From Cedecea neteri NBRC 105707 = ATCC 33855 (lineage in GTDB: Bacteria; Pseudomonadota; Gammaproteobacteria; Enterobacterales; Enterobacteriaceae): a stretch of DNA of 64,000 nt. Both the position numbers and the translations under genes were made by a program. Positions 38,478-47,985 of this stretch are shown one piece after another; the first letter of the stretch is position 1, and each line of letters starts with the position of its first letter. The stretch is from positions 58,858 through 122,857 of the forward strand of contig NZ_BCTL01000009.1 of the NCBI RefSeq assembly GCF_001571265.1. The letters are read 5' to 3'. Under the pieces are notes generated by a model. It was not told where the DNA came from and did no database searches. It was given only the letters and a program-made list of their open reading frames with translations.

Positions 38478-39869
38478 ATGAAATACGCATTTCCTGAGCA
38501 TTTCTGGTGGGGCAGCGCAGCCTCTGGCCCACAAACTGAGGGTGAAGCGCTGAACTTTGGCAAATCTGAAACCATCTGGGACCGATGGTTCGCCGAGCAA
38601 CCTAACCGTTTCCACCACGGCGTTGGGCCGCAAAATACCTCAACCTTTTATCAGCGCTGGAAGCAGGACATCGCCCTGCTGAAAAAGCTCAACCACAATA
38701 CTTTCCGCACCTCCATTTCCTGGGCCCGTTTGATTCCCGACGGCACAGGCGAAGTCAACCCGCTGGCGGTTGAGTTCTATAACAAGGTGATAGACGAGCT
38801 GTTAGCTCAGGGCATTAAGCCGTTTATTAATCTGTACCATTTTGATATGCCGATGGTGATGCAGGAAAAAGGCGGCTGGGAAAGCCGTGAAGTGGTTGAC
38901 GCTTACGCCGCCTACGCCAATACCTGTTTTGAGTTGTTCGGCGACCGCGTGAAGCACTGGTTTACCTTTAACGAGCCGGTTGTGCCGGTTGAGTGCGGCT
39001 ATCTCTATGATTACCACTACCCTAACGTGGTGGATTTCAACCGCGCGGTGACCGTCGCTTACCACACCATGCTTGCCCATGCTAAAGCGGTCAAGGCTTA
39101 CCATGCCCGCAACGATGACGGGCAGATTGGCATCATTCTTAACCTGACGCCATCTTATCCTCGCTCGCAAAACCCGGCTGACGTCAAAGCGGCTAACCTC
39201 GCCGACCTGATGTTTAACCGGAGCTTCCTCGACCCGGCCCTGCGCGGTGAATATCCCGCGGAACTGGTCGCGTTCCTGAAAGAGCACGATAAACTTCCTG
39301 CGTGCCAGCCCGAAGACAAAGCCCTGCTCGCCGCAGGTGTCGTAGACCTGCTGGGTATCAACTACTACCAACCACGCCGCATTAAGTGCCGCGACACGCT
39401 GGTTAACCCTGAAAGCCCGTTTATGCCGGAGTGGTTCTTCGAGTCCTACGAAATGCCGGGGCGCAAAATGAACCCTTATCGTGGCTGGGAAATTTACGAG
39501 CGCGGTATCTACGATATCCTCACCAACCTGCGTGAGAATTACGGCAACCCGGCCTGTTATATTTCAGAAAATGGCATGGGCGTGGAAAACGAACAGCGCT
39601 TTATCGACAAAGGCCAAATCAACGATGATTACAGGATTGATTTCGTTCGCGATCACCTAAAGTGGCTGCATAAGGGCATCAGCGAAGGCAGCAACTGCCT
39701 TGGTTACCACATGTGGACCTTTATTGATAACTGGTCCTGGTGTAACGCCTATAAAAACCGCTATGGCTTTGTGTCGTTGGATCTTAATACCCAACAGCGC
39801 ACAATTAAGAAAAGCGGCGAGTGGTTTATGAAAACCGCCGCCGAAAACGGGTTTAACGAACAGGACTAG
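38478..39869 (+). CDS. Glycoside hydrolase family 1 protein, probable 6-phospho-beta-glucosidase
   Basis: A 463-residue GH1 enzyme. The N-terminal signature is FPEHFWWGSAASGPQTEG; the acid/base Glu166 is in TFNEP and the nucleophile Glu364 in ISENGMG. In the aglycone/glycone pocket DNWSWCNAYKNRYGFV has a serine where plain beta-glucosidases have glutamate, plus a lysine and a tyrosine near the places used by 6-phospho-glycosidases, so a phosphorylated substrate is likely. No PTS genes adjoin it, so the substrate importer must be elsewhere. It sits alone between cfa and ribC, which are adjacent in E. coli, and has GAGG before the ATG. Confidence 0.88.
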   Translation: MKYAFPEHFWWGSAASGPQTEGEALNFGKSETIWDRWFAEQPNRFHHGVGPQNTSTFYQRWKQDIALLKKLNHNTFRTSISWARLIPDGTGEVNPLAVEFYNKVIDELLAQGIKPFINLYHFDMPMVMQEKGGWESREVVDAYAAYANTCFELFGDRVKHWFTFNEPVVPVECGYLYDYHYPNVVDFNRAVTVAYHTMLAHAKAVKAYHARNDDGQIGIILNLTPSYPRSQNPADVKAANLADLMFNRSFLDPALRGEYPAELVAFLKEHDKLPACQPEDKALLAAGVVDLLGINYYQPRRIKCRDTLVNPESPFMPEWFFESYEMPGRKMNPYRGWEIYERGIYDILTNLRENYGNPACYISENGMGVENEQRFIDKGQINDDYRIDFVRDHLKWLHKGISEGSNCLGYHMWTFIDNWSWCNAYKNRYGFVSLDLNTQQRTIKKSGEWFMKTAAENGFNEQD

Positions 39870-39872
39870 AAA

Positions 39873-39906
39873 ACAAAAATGGGGCTAGTTGGCCCCATTT
39901 TTTATG
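39873..39906. terminator. Bidirectional terminator GH1 / ribC
   Basis: AAAATGGGGC and GCCCCATTTT arms with a short loop and T-run between convergent genes. Confidence 0.85.
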
Positions 39907-39918
39907 GCTTAAAAACGT

Positions 39919-40563
39919 TTATTCACCGGCAGGAATTGCCGCTACCAGCGCGGCTTCGCGGCTGGCCAACACGCGTTCAACGGTGTCGACAATCGCCTGG
40001 GTTTGTGGGTCGATTTCAATGTTCACGCGCTGGCCCAGTTTTTTCGCACCAAGCGTCGTGCGCTCCAGCGTTTCAGGGATCAGGTGTACGCAAAAACGCG
40101 TGGCCGTCACCTCGCCCACCGTCAGGCTAATCCCGTCGATGCCCACATATCCTTTATAAAGGATGTATTTCATCAGGGCTTTATCCTGAATCTTAAACCA
40201 GATTTGGCGGTTATTTTCTGAGGTCAGAATTTTAGAAATTTCAGCCGTGGTCATAATATGGCCCGACATTAAATGCCCGCCGATTTCGTCGTTAAATTTA
40301 GCTGCGCGCTCAACGTTCACGCTGTCGCCTACGATTAGCTCGCCGAGGTTGGTGATGCGTAACGTCTCTTTCATCAAATCAAAGCTGACGCGATTGCCGT
40401 CGATTTCGGTTACCGTCAGGCAGCAGCCGTTGTGCGCCACCGAGGCCCCTGTTTCGAGATCCGGCAGCATTTCAGTTGGCATATCAATAACGTGCGTGCG
40501 GAAATTCGGTTTCTCATCGATGGAAACCAGGGTCGCCGTGCCCTGCACAATACCTGTAAACAT
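39919..40563 (-). CDS. ribC: Riboflavin synthase (alpha chain)
   Basis: A 214-residue enzyme that dismutates two 6,7-dimethyl-8-ribityllumazine molecules to riboflavin. The two lumazine-binding repeats begin MFTGIVQG and [10 protein letters not shown], with GCCLTV and GISLTV as equivalent segments. Also called ribE. No FMN riboswitch precedes it. It is divergent from mdtK. Confidence 0.97.
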   Translation of the reverse strand: MFTGIVQGTATLVSIDEKPNFRTHVIDMPTEMLPDLETGASVAHNGCCLTVTEIDGNRVSFDLMKETLRITNLGELIVGDSVNVERAAKFNDEIGGHLMSGHIMTTAEISKILTSENNRQIWFKIQDKALMKYILYKGYVGIDGISLTVGEVTATRFCVHLIPETLERTTLGAKKLGQRVNIEIDPQTQAIVDTVERVLASREAALVAAIPAGE

Positions 40564-40740
40564 CTAAAAACTCCTGGCAATTCGCAGACGGTAACGCTAC
40601 CGCCATTAACAGACATTTTCGCACTTTAGCAGTTGGAAAATCAGCTTGCCAGTGCGGGGCGTGCGCTGACTCTATTTTTGACTGGCGTATAAATAAACTC
40701 CCGCTACAATAGACTGGTTATTTCCCCAGTTCATCTTCTT

Positions 40741-40765
40741 GCTGCCTGTTTTGGCGGCTTTTTTA
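40741..40765 (+). promoter_or_regulatory. Terminator-like hairpin in the mdtK leader
   Basis: GCTGCC (40741-40746) pairs with GGCGGC (40753-40758) around TGTTTT and is followed by six T residues, 36 bases before the mdtK ATG and downstream of a TACAAT -10-like element (40705-40710). It looks like an intrinsic terminator inside the leader. Confidence 0.55.
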
Positions 40766-40800
40766 GTCTCTCATACATATAAAAATAATCAGGTGTAATC

Positions 40801-42174
40801 ATGCAGAAGTACCTCACCGAAGCTCGCCAGCTCCTTGCCCTGGCGATACCTGTCATCATCGCGCAGGTCGCTCAAACTGCAATGGGATTCGTCGATACCG
40901 TGATGGCCGGCGGCTATAGCGCCACCGACATGGCCGCCGTGGCTATCGGCACCTCCATCTGGCTGCCCGCAATTCTGTTCGGCCACGGGCTGCTATTAGC
41001 CTTAACGCCAACCGTTGCGCAACTTAACGGCTCGGCCCGGCGCGAGCGCATTGCGCACCAGGTGCGCCAGGGATACTGGCTGGCGGGCATGGTCTCCGTG
41101 CTGGTGATGGTGGTGCTGTGGAACGCCGGTCATATCATTCACGCAATGCACAATATCGATCCTGAACTGGCGGATAAAGCCGTCCGCTATCTCCGTGCGC
41201 TGCTGTGGGGCGCGCCAGGTTACCTGTTCTTCCAGGTGGGCCGTAACCAGTGCGAGGGCCTGGCCAGAACAACACCGGGCATGATGATGGGGTTTATTGG
41301 CCTGATGGTGAATATTCCGGTTAACTACGTCTTTATTTATGGCCATCTTGGTATGCCAGAGCTGGGCGGCGTGGGCTGTGGCGTAGCGACGGCAGCGGTG
41401 TACTGGGTGATGTGTTTCAGCATGCTTTCCTATACCAGAAGAGCTCGCTCGATGCGCGACATCAAAAACCCGGAAGGTTTCAGCAAGCCGGACTGGGCGG
41501 TAATCAAGCGTCTGAGCCAGCTTGGGCTGCCGATTGCCCTGGCGCTGTTCTTCGAAGTCACGCTGTTTGCCGTTGTCGCCCTGCTGGTTTCTCCGCTGGG
41601 TATCACCGACGTGGCCGGGCATCAGATTGCCCTCAACTTCAGCTCGCTGATGTTTGTGCTGCCGCTCTCTTTGGGGGCCGCGGTGACCATTCGCGTCGGC
41701 TTCCGTCTTGGTCAGGGCTCGACTCTGGATGCACAAATTGCCGCCCGCACCGGCGTTGGCGTGGCCATTTGCCTGGCGGTATGCACCGCGCTGTTTACCG
41801 TCATTTTCCGGGAGCACATTGCGCTGCTGTATAACGACAACCCGGCCGTTGTCGCGCTGGCGGCACATCTGATGCTACTGGCGGCGATTTATCAGATCTC
41901 CGACTCAATACAGGTCATTGGTAGCGGCGTACTGCGTGGCTACAAAGATACACGCTCGATCTTCTTTATTACGTTCATCGCGTACTGGGTGCTGGGCCTG
42001 CCAGGCGGCTATATTCTGGGATTAACCGACTGGGTTGTCGAACCGATGGGCCCGGCCGGGTTCTGGATCGGCTTTATTATCGGCCTGACCTCCGCCGCGA
42101 TTATGATGATGTTGCGCATGCGCTGGCTGCAGCGTCAGCCTTCGGTCACTATCCTGCAGCGCGCAGCACGTTAA
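40801..42174 (+). CDS. mdtK: MATE-family multidrug efflux pump MdtK
   Basis: A 457-residue inner-membrane antiporter with twelve hydrophobic helices in two similar halves ([26 protein letters not shown] and the matching second half). It exports cationic drugs such as norfloxacin with sodium or proton exchange. Length and sequence match E. coli MdtK (NorE/YdhE). AGGTG precedes the ATG. tRNA-Val genes follow, as in E. coli. Confidence 0.97.
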   Translation: MQKYLTEARQLLALAIPVIIAQVAQTAMGFVDTVMAGGYSATDMAAVAIGTSIWLPAILFGHGLLLALTPTVAQLNGSARRERIAHQVRQGYWLAGMVSVLVMVVLWNAGHIIHAMHNIDPELADKAVRYLRALLWGAPGYLFFQVGRNQCEGLARTTPGMMMGFIGLMVNIPVNYVFIYGHLGMPELGGVGCGVATAAVYWVMCFSMLSYTRRARSMRDIKNPEGFSKPDWAVIKRLSQLGLPIALALFFEVTLFAVVALLVSPLGITDVAGHQIALNFSSLMFVLPLSLGAAVTIRVGFRLGQGSTLDAQIAARTGVGVAICLAVCTALFTVIFREHIALLYNDNPAVVALAAHLMLLAAIYQISDSIQVIGSGVLRGYKDTRSIFFITFIAYWVLGLPGGYILGLTDWVVEPMGPAGFWIGFIIGLTSAAIMMMLRMRWLQRQPSVTILQRAAR

Positions 42175-42327
42175 TTAAACAGTGTAGCCGCACCAGCGGC
42201 TACTTTCCCCCCATTCTGCGCAGATGCTCGGCAATCGCGTGAAATCTGGAATAAAATTGCGAGTTTCCCCTTGCAAGCCCCGAGGTGTATCGCTAATATT
42301 CGTCCCCGCTGTCGCCAAGACAACAAT

Positions 42328-42404
42328 GCGTTCATAGCTCAGTTGGTTAGAGCACCACCTTGACATGGTGGGGGTCGTTGGTTCGAGTCCAATTGAACGC
42401 ACCA
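42328..42404 (+). tRNA. tRNA-Val(GAC), first copy
   Basis: A 77-base cloverleaf with acceptor stem GCGTTCA/TGAACGC, anticodon GAC in CTTGACATG, T-loop GGTTCGAGTCC and encoded CCA. Corresponds to valV/valW of E. coli. Identical to the copy at 45513-45589. Confidence 0.97.
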
Positions 42405-42420
42405 TTTCAAATATATCAGT

Positions 42421-42497
42421 GCGTCCGTAGCTCAGTTGGTTAGAGCACCACCTTGACATGGTGGGGGTCGGTGGTTCGAGTCCACTCGGACGCACCA
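42421..42497 (+). tRNA. tRNA-Val(GAC), second copy
   Basis: A 77-base tRNA with anticodon GAC and encoded CCA, in tandem 16 bases after the first. The acceptor and T stems differ from the first copy (GCGTCCG, TCGGTGGTTCGAGTCC), while the D and anticodon arms are the same. Confidence 0.97.
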
Positions 42498-42696
42498 TAT
42501 TTGCTAAAGCAGTTCCCTTCTTCATTCGTTTTTCTTCAACCTGATAAACCCCAAAATTCATTTTTACACGCAAGCCTGTAGTGCATGAAAACGTCAATTT
42601 TAGCGTTTTGAGCGTCCGGCGGTGTTTTGGGATGCGAAAGCCCGAAAGGTTGCATATCATAAAGCGAGTTATTCACTAAACCACGACAGGTGACTT

Positions 42697-42837
42697 ATGG
42701 AAATCGATCTCGATAATCTGGTGTTTTCCGGGTTAGATGAAGCCGAAGCGCGCAACGCCGAGCGCCAGGAAGACGCAGACAAAAAAGCTCAGGCCGTTGT
42801 GGCCGATGACGACTGCGGCGACGCTTGCAAGATCTGA
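42697..42837 (+). CDS. 46-residue acidic peptide with a cysteine-containing tail
   Basis: The frame starts MEIDLDNLVFSGLDEAEARN, continues through a charged Glu/Lys/Ala helix and ends VADDDCGDACKI, with two cysteines spaced C-X3-C at the end. AGGTGACTT precedes the ATG, an intrinsic terminator starts right after the stop, and nothing else explains this stretch, so I take it as a real small gene with its own transcript. I do not recognise the family. The acidic leader and small Cys-bearing end resemble metal-binding or modified-peptide precursors, but no maturation enzyme is nearby. Confidence 0.6.
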   Translation: MEIDLDNLVFSGLDEAEARNAERQEDADKKAQAVVADDDCGDACKI

Positions 42838-42838
42838 T

Positions 42839-42869
42839 AAAAAAACCGGCTTATCCAGCCGGATTTTTT
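42839..42869 (+). terminator. Terminator after the 46-residue peptide gene
   Basis: ACCGGCT and AGCCGGA arms around TATCC, flanked by A-run and T-run. Confidence 0.9.
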
Positions 42870-42872
42870 ATG

Positions 42873-43271
42873 TTACGCCAATCTTCTCACCGCAATACAT
42901 TTCACTTCTACCAACAACCCCGGCCGGGCCAGTTCGGACACGCCGACGCAAGTCCAGGCACAGTGTCCTCTCGGGAATAGGGCATCTTTCACCTCCCGAA
43001 AAACATCCATATGTTCCTTCATGTCTACGTGGTAAGTCGTCATCTCCACGACATCTTCAAAGCTGCAGCCCGCTGCCTGCAGGACCAGACGCAGGTTTTC
43101 CCAACAGGCCATAAATTGCGCCCTTGGGTCAGTGATTACCTGTAAATCAGGCGTGCGCCCCACCTGACCCGCGCAATAAACCGTGTTGCCTGCCACCACC
43201 GCGGGCGCATAACCCGCCCGCTCAGCAAGCACTTGCATGGCCGGTGGCATGATAATTTCTCTGTCTGACAC
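42873..43271 (-). CDS. RidA/YjgF family protein
   Basis: A 132-residue protein of the Rid family, members of which hydrolyse reactive enamine/imine intermediates or act as related small-molecule enzymes. Conserved pieces are AVVAGNTVYCAGQVG, the segment around WENLRLVLQAAGCSFEDVV and the arginine in LARPGLLVEVKCIAV. It lies 64 bases downstream of the esterase gene on the same strand and is probably co-transcribed. Absent from this place in E. coli K-12. Substrate unknown. Confidence 0.85.
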   Translation of the reverse strand: MSDREIIMPPAMQVLAERAGYAPAVVAGNTVYCAGQVGRTPDLQVITDPRAQFMACWENLRLVLQAAGCSFEDVVEMTTYHVDMKEHMDVFREVKDALFPRGHCAWTCVGVSELARPGLLVEVKCIAVRRLA

Positions 43272-43335
43272 GTCTTTCTCTCCCCATTATTCAAAGGCGC
43301 GTCGTCCGCACGCCTGCAGATGAATCGTTTTGCGC

Positions 43336-44268
43336 TCACCCGATATTGCCCGGGTTTAGCGCATCTTCCAGGAATCTTATCGCGTTTCTCAGCGCCTGGT
43401 CTGCCTCCGGCAATATCCCGGCAAACAAATGCCAGACGTGAAACATTTCCGGCCAAACTTCCAGAGTGGTGCGAACCCGGCTTTCGCTCATGTGGGATGC
43501 AAGGCGAATGGCGTCGCTCAGCATCACCTCGTTTTCACCAACCTGTATCAGCGTGGGAGAAAGCCCTTGTACATCGGCAAAGACCGGAGAGGCATCCGGA
43601 TGTGTGGGCAGTTCTCCGGCAAGAAAACTTCGGGCCAGTTGGTTCAGAAAAGCTACGCTGCATAAAGGATCCAGCCCATCCCGAGCCGTTGCAGATGCGC
43701 CGCTATGCGTTAAGTTAGCCCACGGTGAAATCGCCACTGCGGCGGCGGGTAATGCAAGGCCCGCATCGCGCGCTTTACGCATCAGCGTGACAACCATCGC
43801 ACCGCCGGCGGAATCCCCCGAGATCATCAACGAGCACGGGCTTGTACCCTGTTCAAGCAAGGTTCGGTAGGCCTGAAATACATCATCAATTGGCGTCGGG
43901 AAAGGAAACTCAGGCGCCTGACGATAATCAACCGCATACACTTTAGCCTTCAGGGCACGAGCATAACGCCCGGTTAATCCCCGATAGGCATCTACCCCAC
44001 CGTGAACGTAGCCACCGCCATGAATATAAAGCATCACCCGGCCATCAATCACCTCCGCAGGCGAGACCAACATTGCCCCAACGCCGCCAAGGCTGACGTG
44101 AGCAAAGGTTACGCCCTCCACGGCAGGGAACAACTTATCAAGCTGCTTCACATAGTCAGCCCGAACCTCTTTCCAGTCGGCATCAGACTGGCCATATACC
44201 TTCTTCACAACCGGCCCGGCGGCTTTTATCCAGCCCTTAAGGGCTGCCTGTGCGTTATCAGGAAGCAT
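43336..44268 (-). CDS. Alpha/beta hydrolase, hormone-sensitive lipase family
   Basis: A 310-residue family IV esterase. The oxyanion-hole motif is YIHGGGYVHGG and the nucleophile elbow is GDSAGGAM; the catalytic histidine is probably in the segment EMFHVWHLF. I prefer the ATG giving MLPDNAQAAL because GGAG lies upstream at the right distance; an ATG four codons earlier lacks one. It is divergent from a LysR regulator, which likely controls it together with the RidA gene. Confidence 0.88.
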   Translation of the reverse strand: MLPDNAQAALKGWIKAAGPVVKKVYGQSDADWKEVRADYVKQLDKLFPAVEGVTFAHVSLGGVGAMLVSPAEVIDGRVMLYIHGGGYVHGGVDAYRGLTGRYARALKAKVYAVDYRQAPEFPFPTPIDDVFQAYRTLLEQGTSPCSLMISGDSAGGAMVVTLMRKARDAGLALPAAAVAISPWANLTHSGASATARDGLDPLCSVAFLNQLARSFLAGELPTHPDASPVFADVQGLSPTLIQVGENEVMLSDAIRLASHMSESRVRTTLEVWPEMFHVWHLFAGILPEADQALRNAIRFLEDALNPGNIG

Positions 44269-44340
44269 TTCTTTCTCCATTGTCTACTGTGATTAAACAA
44301 AAAAGATTATGCTTAATGATTTGACGAAAAGGGTTCGCCA

Positions 44341-45264
44341 ATGCCGATCCGCTCAGGCGCTAAAAACCATTCAGATCTCGATCTCGGCAGCCTGCTTGTT
44401 TTCGTGGCCATCGCGGAAAGCGGGAGCTTTGTCGCCGGAGGAAAGGCGCTGGGATTAACCCGTTCCGCCGCGGGTAAAGCGATTGCACGCCTTGAAGCAC
44501 AGCTGGAAACACGGCTATTTAACCGCACAACGCGAAGCGTCGCTCTGACCCGCGATGGCTACGGTTTTTATGAACGCTGTGCGCAGATTTTGCAGGATAT
44601 TGAAGAGGCAGAAGCCAGCGTCCGGCAGAATTTTTCCAGCCCCAGCGGAGTGCTTCGGCTCAGCGTCCCGGAAACGTGGGGCAAAGTTGTGCTACTGCCC
44701 TTCCTGAAGCACACCCTGGCAACGTGGCCCCGGCTGGATATTGAGGTTAATTTCACCGACCGCGTAGTGGATCTCGTCGCAGAGGGGTTCGATCTCAGCC
44801 TACGACTGGGTAATTTGCCGGAAGATTCGCAGCTTATTGCACGAACCGTGCAGCGCATTCGCCCTCATCTTTTTGCTTCTCCGGACTATTTGGCCAGCTC
44901 TGGCGTGCCAGGCGTGCCGGAAGATCTTCGCCTGCACCAGCGGCTGATTTACGGCCTGAGCCCGCAAACGGCAGACTGGACGCTGTTCACGACCAGTAAT
45001 GAAAGCGTGGTGGTTGCAGGGCATAGCAGGATCCGCTTCGACAGTGGGGAAGCTATTTGCGCCGCCGCTGTTGCAGGCTTAGGCGTCGCTTTTCTGCCTG
45101 CTTTTCTAGTGGCCCGGTATGTCGCAGAGGGTACGCTGGTGCCTGTGCTACCTGAATTAGGCGGCGCGCCTCTGAGCGTGAACGTGGTGTATCCTAATCG
45201 AAAACATCTGGCAGCCAAAGTCAGGCTGTTTATCGACAGCCTGGTGGAGCATCTGTCAATTTAG
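44341..45264 (+). CDS. LysR-family transcriptional regulator (CrgA-like group)
   Basis: A 307-residue regulator with a short polar N-terminal extension and the winged-helix region SFVAGGKALGLTRSAAGKAIARLEAQLETRLFNRTTRSV. The effector domain follows from about residue 95. Such genes usually control the divergent gene; here that is the esterase 72 bases away. The effector is unknown. Confidence 0.9.
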   Translation: MPIRSGAKNHSDLDLGSLLVFVAIAESGSFVAGGKALGLTRSAAGKAIARLEAQLETRLFNRTTRSVALTRDGYGFYERCAQILQDIEEAEASVRQNFSSPSGVLRLSVPETWGKVVLLPFLKHTLATWPRLDIEVNFTDRVVDLVAEGFDLSLRLGNLPEDSQLIARTVQRIRPHLFASPDYLASSGVPGVPEDLRLHQRLIYGLSPQTADWTLFTTSNESVVVAGHSRIRFDSGEAICAAAVAGLGVAFLPAFLVARYVAEGTLVPVLPELGGAPLSVNVVYPNRKHLAAKVRLFIDSLVEHLSI

Positions 45265-45512
45265 CCCCACGCTGACAGACAGAAAATGTTTCGCCATGAA
45301 ATGGCCTTCTACGTTTACCTGATACACGTTTTGCGGCCCCGGCGCGAATAAAGCCAGCCAGAACGGACAATAAAAAGCTCAAACATTCACCAGACAGTAT
45401 CAACAGGGCTTGTCAATGTCCGGATCGCCCGTCATAATGTTGTCACTTCTCATTCAGGAAGTTAAAACAATAATCAATTCAGCCGGTTATCGTTTTATTA
45501 TTCGTATTCAGT

Positions 45513-45589
45513 GCGTTCATAGCTCAGTTGGTTAGAGCACCACCTTGACATGGTGGGGGTCGTTGGTTCGAGTCCAATTGAACGCACCA
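45513..45589 (+). tRNA. tRNA-Val(GAC), third copy
   Basis: A 77-base tRNA identical in every base to the copy at 42328-42404, including the encoded CCA. It is separated from the tandem pair by 3.0 kb that carry the peptide, RidA, esterase and LysR genes. Confidence 0.97.
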
Positions 45590-45960
45590 TTCCTTCTTCT
45601 TTTCATCATCTCTTAAAACTCTCAAACATCTGGCAACGCCCCGATAACAACTCGCTGTAAAACTGTGCACTCCGTCGCTGAATCAACGGTTTTGATTCCT
45701 TTTTCAGCCAGATTTATCTATACTACGCCCGTTCTTAACTTGAATGGTTTCAGCTCATTGGACTCCTTTTTTATACAACAACATTGTCTAACGCTTTCCC
45801 CTGCTGAACCACAAGCACACTTTCCTCTGCACGCTTTATTTCTGTCACCTATCCTTACCAGGTGCCACTTTCAACACCACAGTATTCTTTTAAGCTCCGG
45901 CAGCCCTGCCTCCCGGAACCGAGTTTCAACAATCCTCCTCAACTTATAGATAAGACTGTC
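45590..45960 (+). promoter_or_regulatory. pykF upstream region with Cra-like site
   Basis: No gene. TGAATGGTTTCA at 45741-45752 resembles the Cra (FruR) consensus TGAAACGTTTCA with two or three changes; pykF is a known Cra-repressed gene. A GAATCAA/TTGATTC inverted repeat lies at 45680-45698. Confidence 0.55.
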
Positions 45961-47373
45961 ATGAAAAAGACTAAAATCGTTTGCACCATCGGTCCAAAAA
46001 CCGAATCCGAAGAGATGCTGACTAAAATGCTCGACGCGGGCATGAACGTTATGCGTCTGAACTTCTCCCACGGTGACTATGAAGAACACGGTCAGCGTAT
46101 CAAGAACCTGCGCAATGTCGTCGCGAAAACCGGTAAAAAAGCCGCTATTCTGCTGGACACCAAAGGCCCAGAAATCCGTACCATCAAGCTGGAAGGCGGT
46201 AACGACGTTTCCCTGAAAGCAGGCCAGACCTTTACCTTCACCACCGACAAATCCGTGGTCGGCAACAGCGAAACCGTTGCGGTCACCTACGAAGGTTTCA
46301 CCAACGATCTGACCGTTGGCAACACCGTTCTGGTGGACGATGGTCTGATCGGCATGGAAGTTACCTCTATCGAAGGTAACAAAGTAATCTGTAAAGTGCT
46401 GAACAACGGCGACCTGGGTGAGAACAAAGGCGTTAACCTGCCGGGCGTGTCCATCGCACTGCCAGCGCTGGCTGAGAAAGACAAACAGGATCTGATCTTC
46501 GGCTGCGAACAGGGCGTTGACTTCGTGGCAGCATCCTTTATCCGTAAGCGTTCTGACGTGGTTGAAATTCGTGAGCACCTGAAGGCTCACGGCGGTGAGA
46601 AGATCCAGATCATCTCCAAAATTGAAAACCAGGAAGGCCTGAACAACTTCGACGAAATTCTTGAAGCCTCTGACGGCATCATGGTTGCTCGTGGTGACCT
46701 GGGCGTTGAAATCCCGGTTGAAGAAGTTATCTTCGCGCAGAAGATGATGATCGAGAAATGCGTTCGTGCGCGTAAAGTGGTTATCACCGCGACCCAGATG
46801 CTCGACTCGATGATCAAAAACCCGCGCCCTACCCGTGCGGAAGCCGGTGACGTGGCAAACGCCATCATCGACGGCACCGACGCAGTTATGCTGTCCGGTG
46901 AGTCTGCAAAAGGTAAATACCCGCTGGAAGCTGTGACCATCATGGCAACCATCTGCGAACGTACCGACCGCGTGATGACCAGCCGTCTGGACAACAACAA
47001 CGACAGCCGCAAACTGCGCATCACCGAAGCCGTTTGCCGTGGCGCTGTTGAAACCGCAGAAAAACTGGAAGCACCGCTGATCGTGGTTGCGACCCAGGGC
47101 GGGAAATCCGCTAAAGCCGTGCGTAAATACTTCCCGAACGCGACCATTCTGGCGCTGACCACCAACGAAGTGACCGCGCGTCAGCTGGTGCTGAGCAAAG
47201 GCGTTGTACCGCAGATGGTGAAAGAAATCGCCTCCACCGACGACTTCTACCGCCTGGGTAAAGAAGTTGCTCTGGAAAGCGGCCTGGCTCGTAAAGGCGA
47301 CATCGTGGTGATGGTTTCCGGTGCACTGGTTCCAAGCGGCACCACTAACACCGCTTCAGTTCATGTTCTGTAA
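45961..47373 (+). CDS. pykF: Pyruvate kinase I
   Basis: A 470-residue glycolytic enzyme that makes pyruvate and ATP from phosphoenolpyruvate and is activated by fructose 1,6-bisphosphate. [16 protein letters not shown] at the start, the active-site lysine region [27 protein letters not shown] and the [18 protein letters not shown] signature are present, and the C-terminal allosteric domain is complete. The ATG at 45961 gives the E. coli length; the open frame upstream is leader. Codon use is strongly biased, as in a highly expressed gene. Confidence 0.98.
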   Translation: MKKTKIVCTIGPKTESEEMLTKMLDAGMNVMRLNFSHGDYEEHGQRIKNLRNVVAKTGKKAAILLDTKGPEIRTIKLEGGNDVSLKAGQTFTFTTDKSVVGNSETVAVTYEGFTNDLTVGNTVLVDDGLIGMEVTSIEGNKVICKVLNNGDLGENKGVNLPGVSIALPALAEKDKQDLIFGCEQGVDFVAASFIRKRSDVVEIREHLKAHGGEKIQIISKIENQEGLNNFDEILEASDGIMVARGDLGVEIPVEEVIFAQKMMIEKCVRARKVVITATQMLDSMIKNPRPTRAEAGDVANAIIDGTDAVMLSGESAKGKYPLEAVTIMATICERTDRVMTSRLDNNNDSRKLRITEAVCRGAVETAEKLEAPLIVVATQGGKSAKAVRKYFPNATILALTTNEVTARQLVLSKGVVPQMVKEIASTDDFYRLGKEVALESGLARKGDIVVMVSGALVPSGTTNTASVHVL

Positions 47374-47397
47374 TTGACTTGTTAACAAGTTTAATTA

Positions 47398-47428
47398 CCA
47401 AAAAAGCGCCTCAGGGCGCTTTTTTTAT
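47398..47428 (+). terminator. Terminator after pykF
   Basis: AAAAAAGCGCC and GGCGCTTTTTT arms with a short loop. Confidence 0.92.
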
Positions 47429-47610
47429 ATCACTTGCTGGCAGATCTTAATAAAAAAGCAAATCGAATTTTACTATTTAAGCTTACTCTTAATTAAGATG
47501 AATCCGATGAAATTCCCCTGTTTTCTCTCTTTTTTTTAACTTCCCGGCTCCGTTCGGTGCTTCTTTGAGCGAACGATCAAATTTAGGGGTATTCCCGACA
47601 AAAAATTATT

Positions 47611-47645
47611 CTCATCACAAAAAAGTTTGTGTAATACTTGTAACG
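47611..47645 (+). promoter_or_regulatory. lpp promoter
   Basis: The stretch from TTTGTGTAATACTTG through the leader is the same as the well-studied E. coli lpp promoter, with AATACT (47633-47638) as -10 and the start expected at G47645, giving a 38-base leader that ends AGAGGGTATTAATA before the ATG. Confidence 0.85.
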
Positions 47646-47670
47646 CTACATGGAGATTAACTCAATCTAG

Positions 47671-47919
<249 letters not shown>

Positions 47920-47933
47920 GAGTCACTGGTATA

Positions 47934-47964
47934 AAATGGCGCACAATGTGCGCCATTTTTTTTG
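47934..47964. terminator. Terminator after lpp
   Basis: AATGGCGCACA pairs with TGTGCGCCATT across a short loop, followed by eight T residues. Confidence 0.92.
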
Positions 47965-47985
47965 CCTGTTATTTATCCCCGCCTG

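Noticed and set aside
40564..40740. FMN riboswitch before ribC
   Set aside because: The upstream region is short and lacks the conserved RFN-element sequences; E. coli has its riboswitch before ribB, not ribC.
42175..42660. Minus-strand frame of 161 codons running through two tRNA genes
   Set aside because: It contains two copies of a translated antisense tRNA-Val segment (PTMSRWCSNQLSY), a known false-gene pattern.
42498..45512. Integrated genetic island with integrase at the tRNA-Val locus
   Set aside because: No integrase, transposase or phage gene and no short att duplication apart from the whole tRNA copies were seen, so insertion by a mobile element is not supported.
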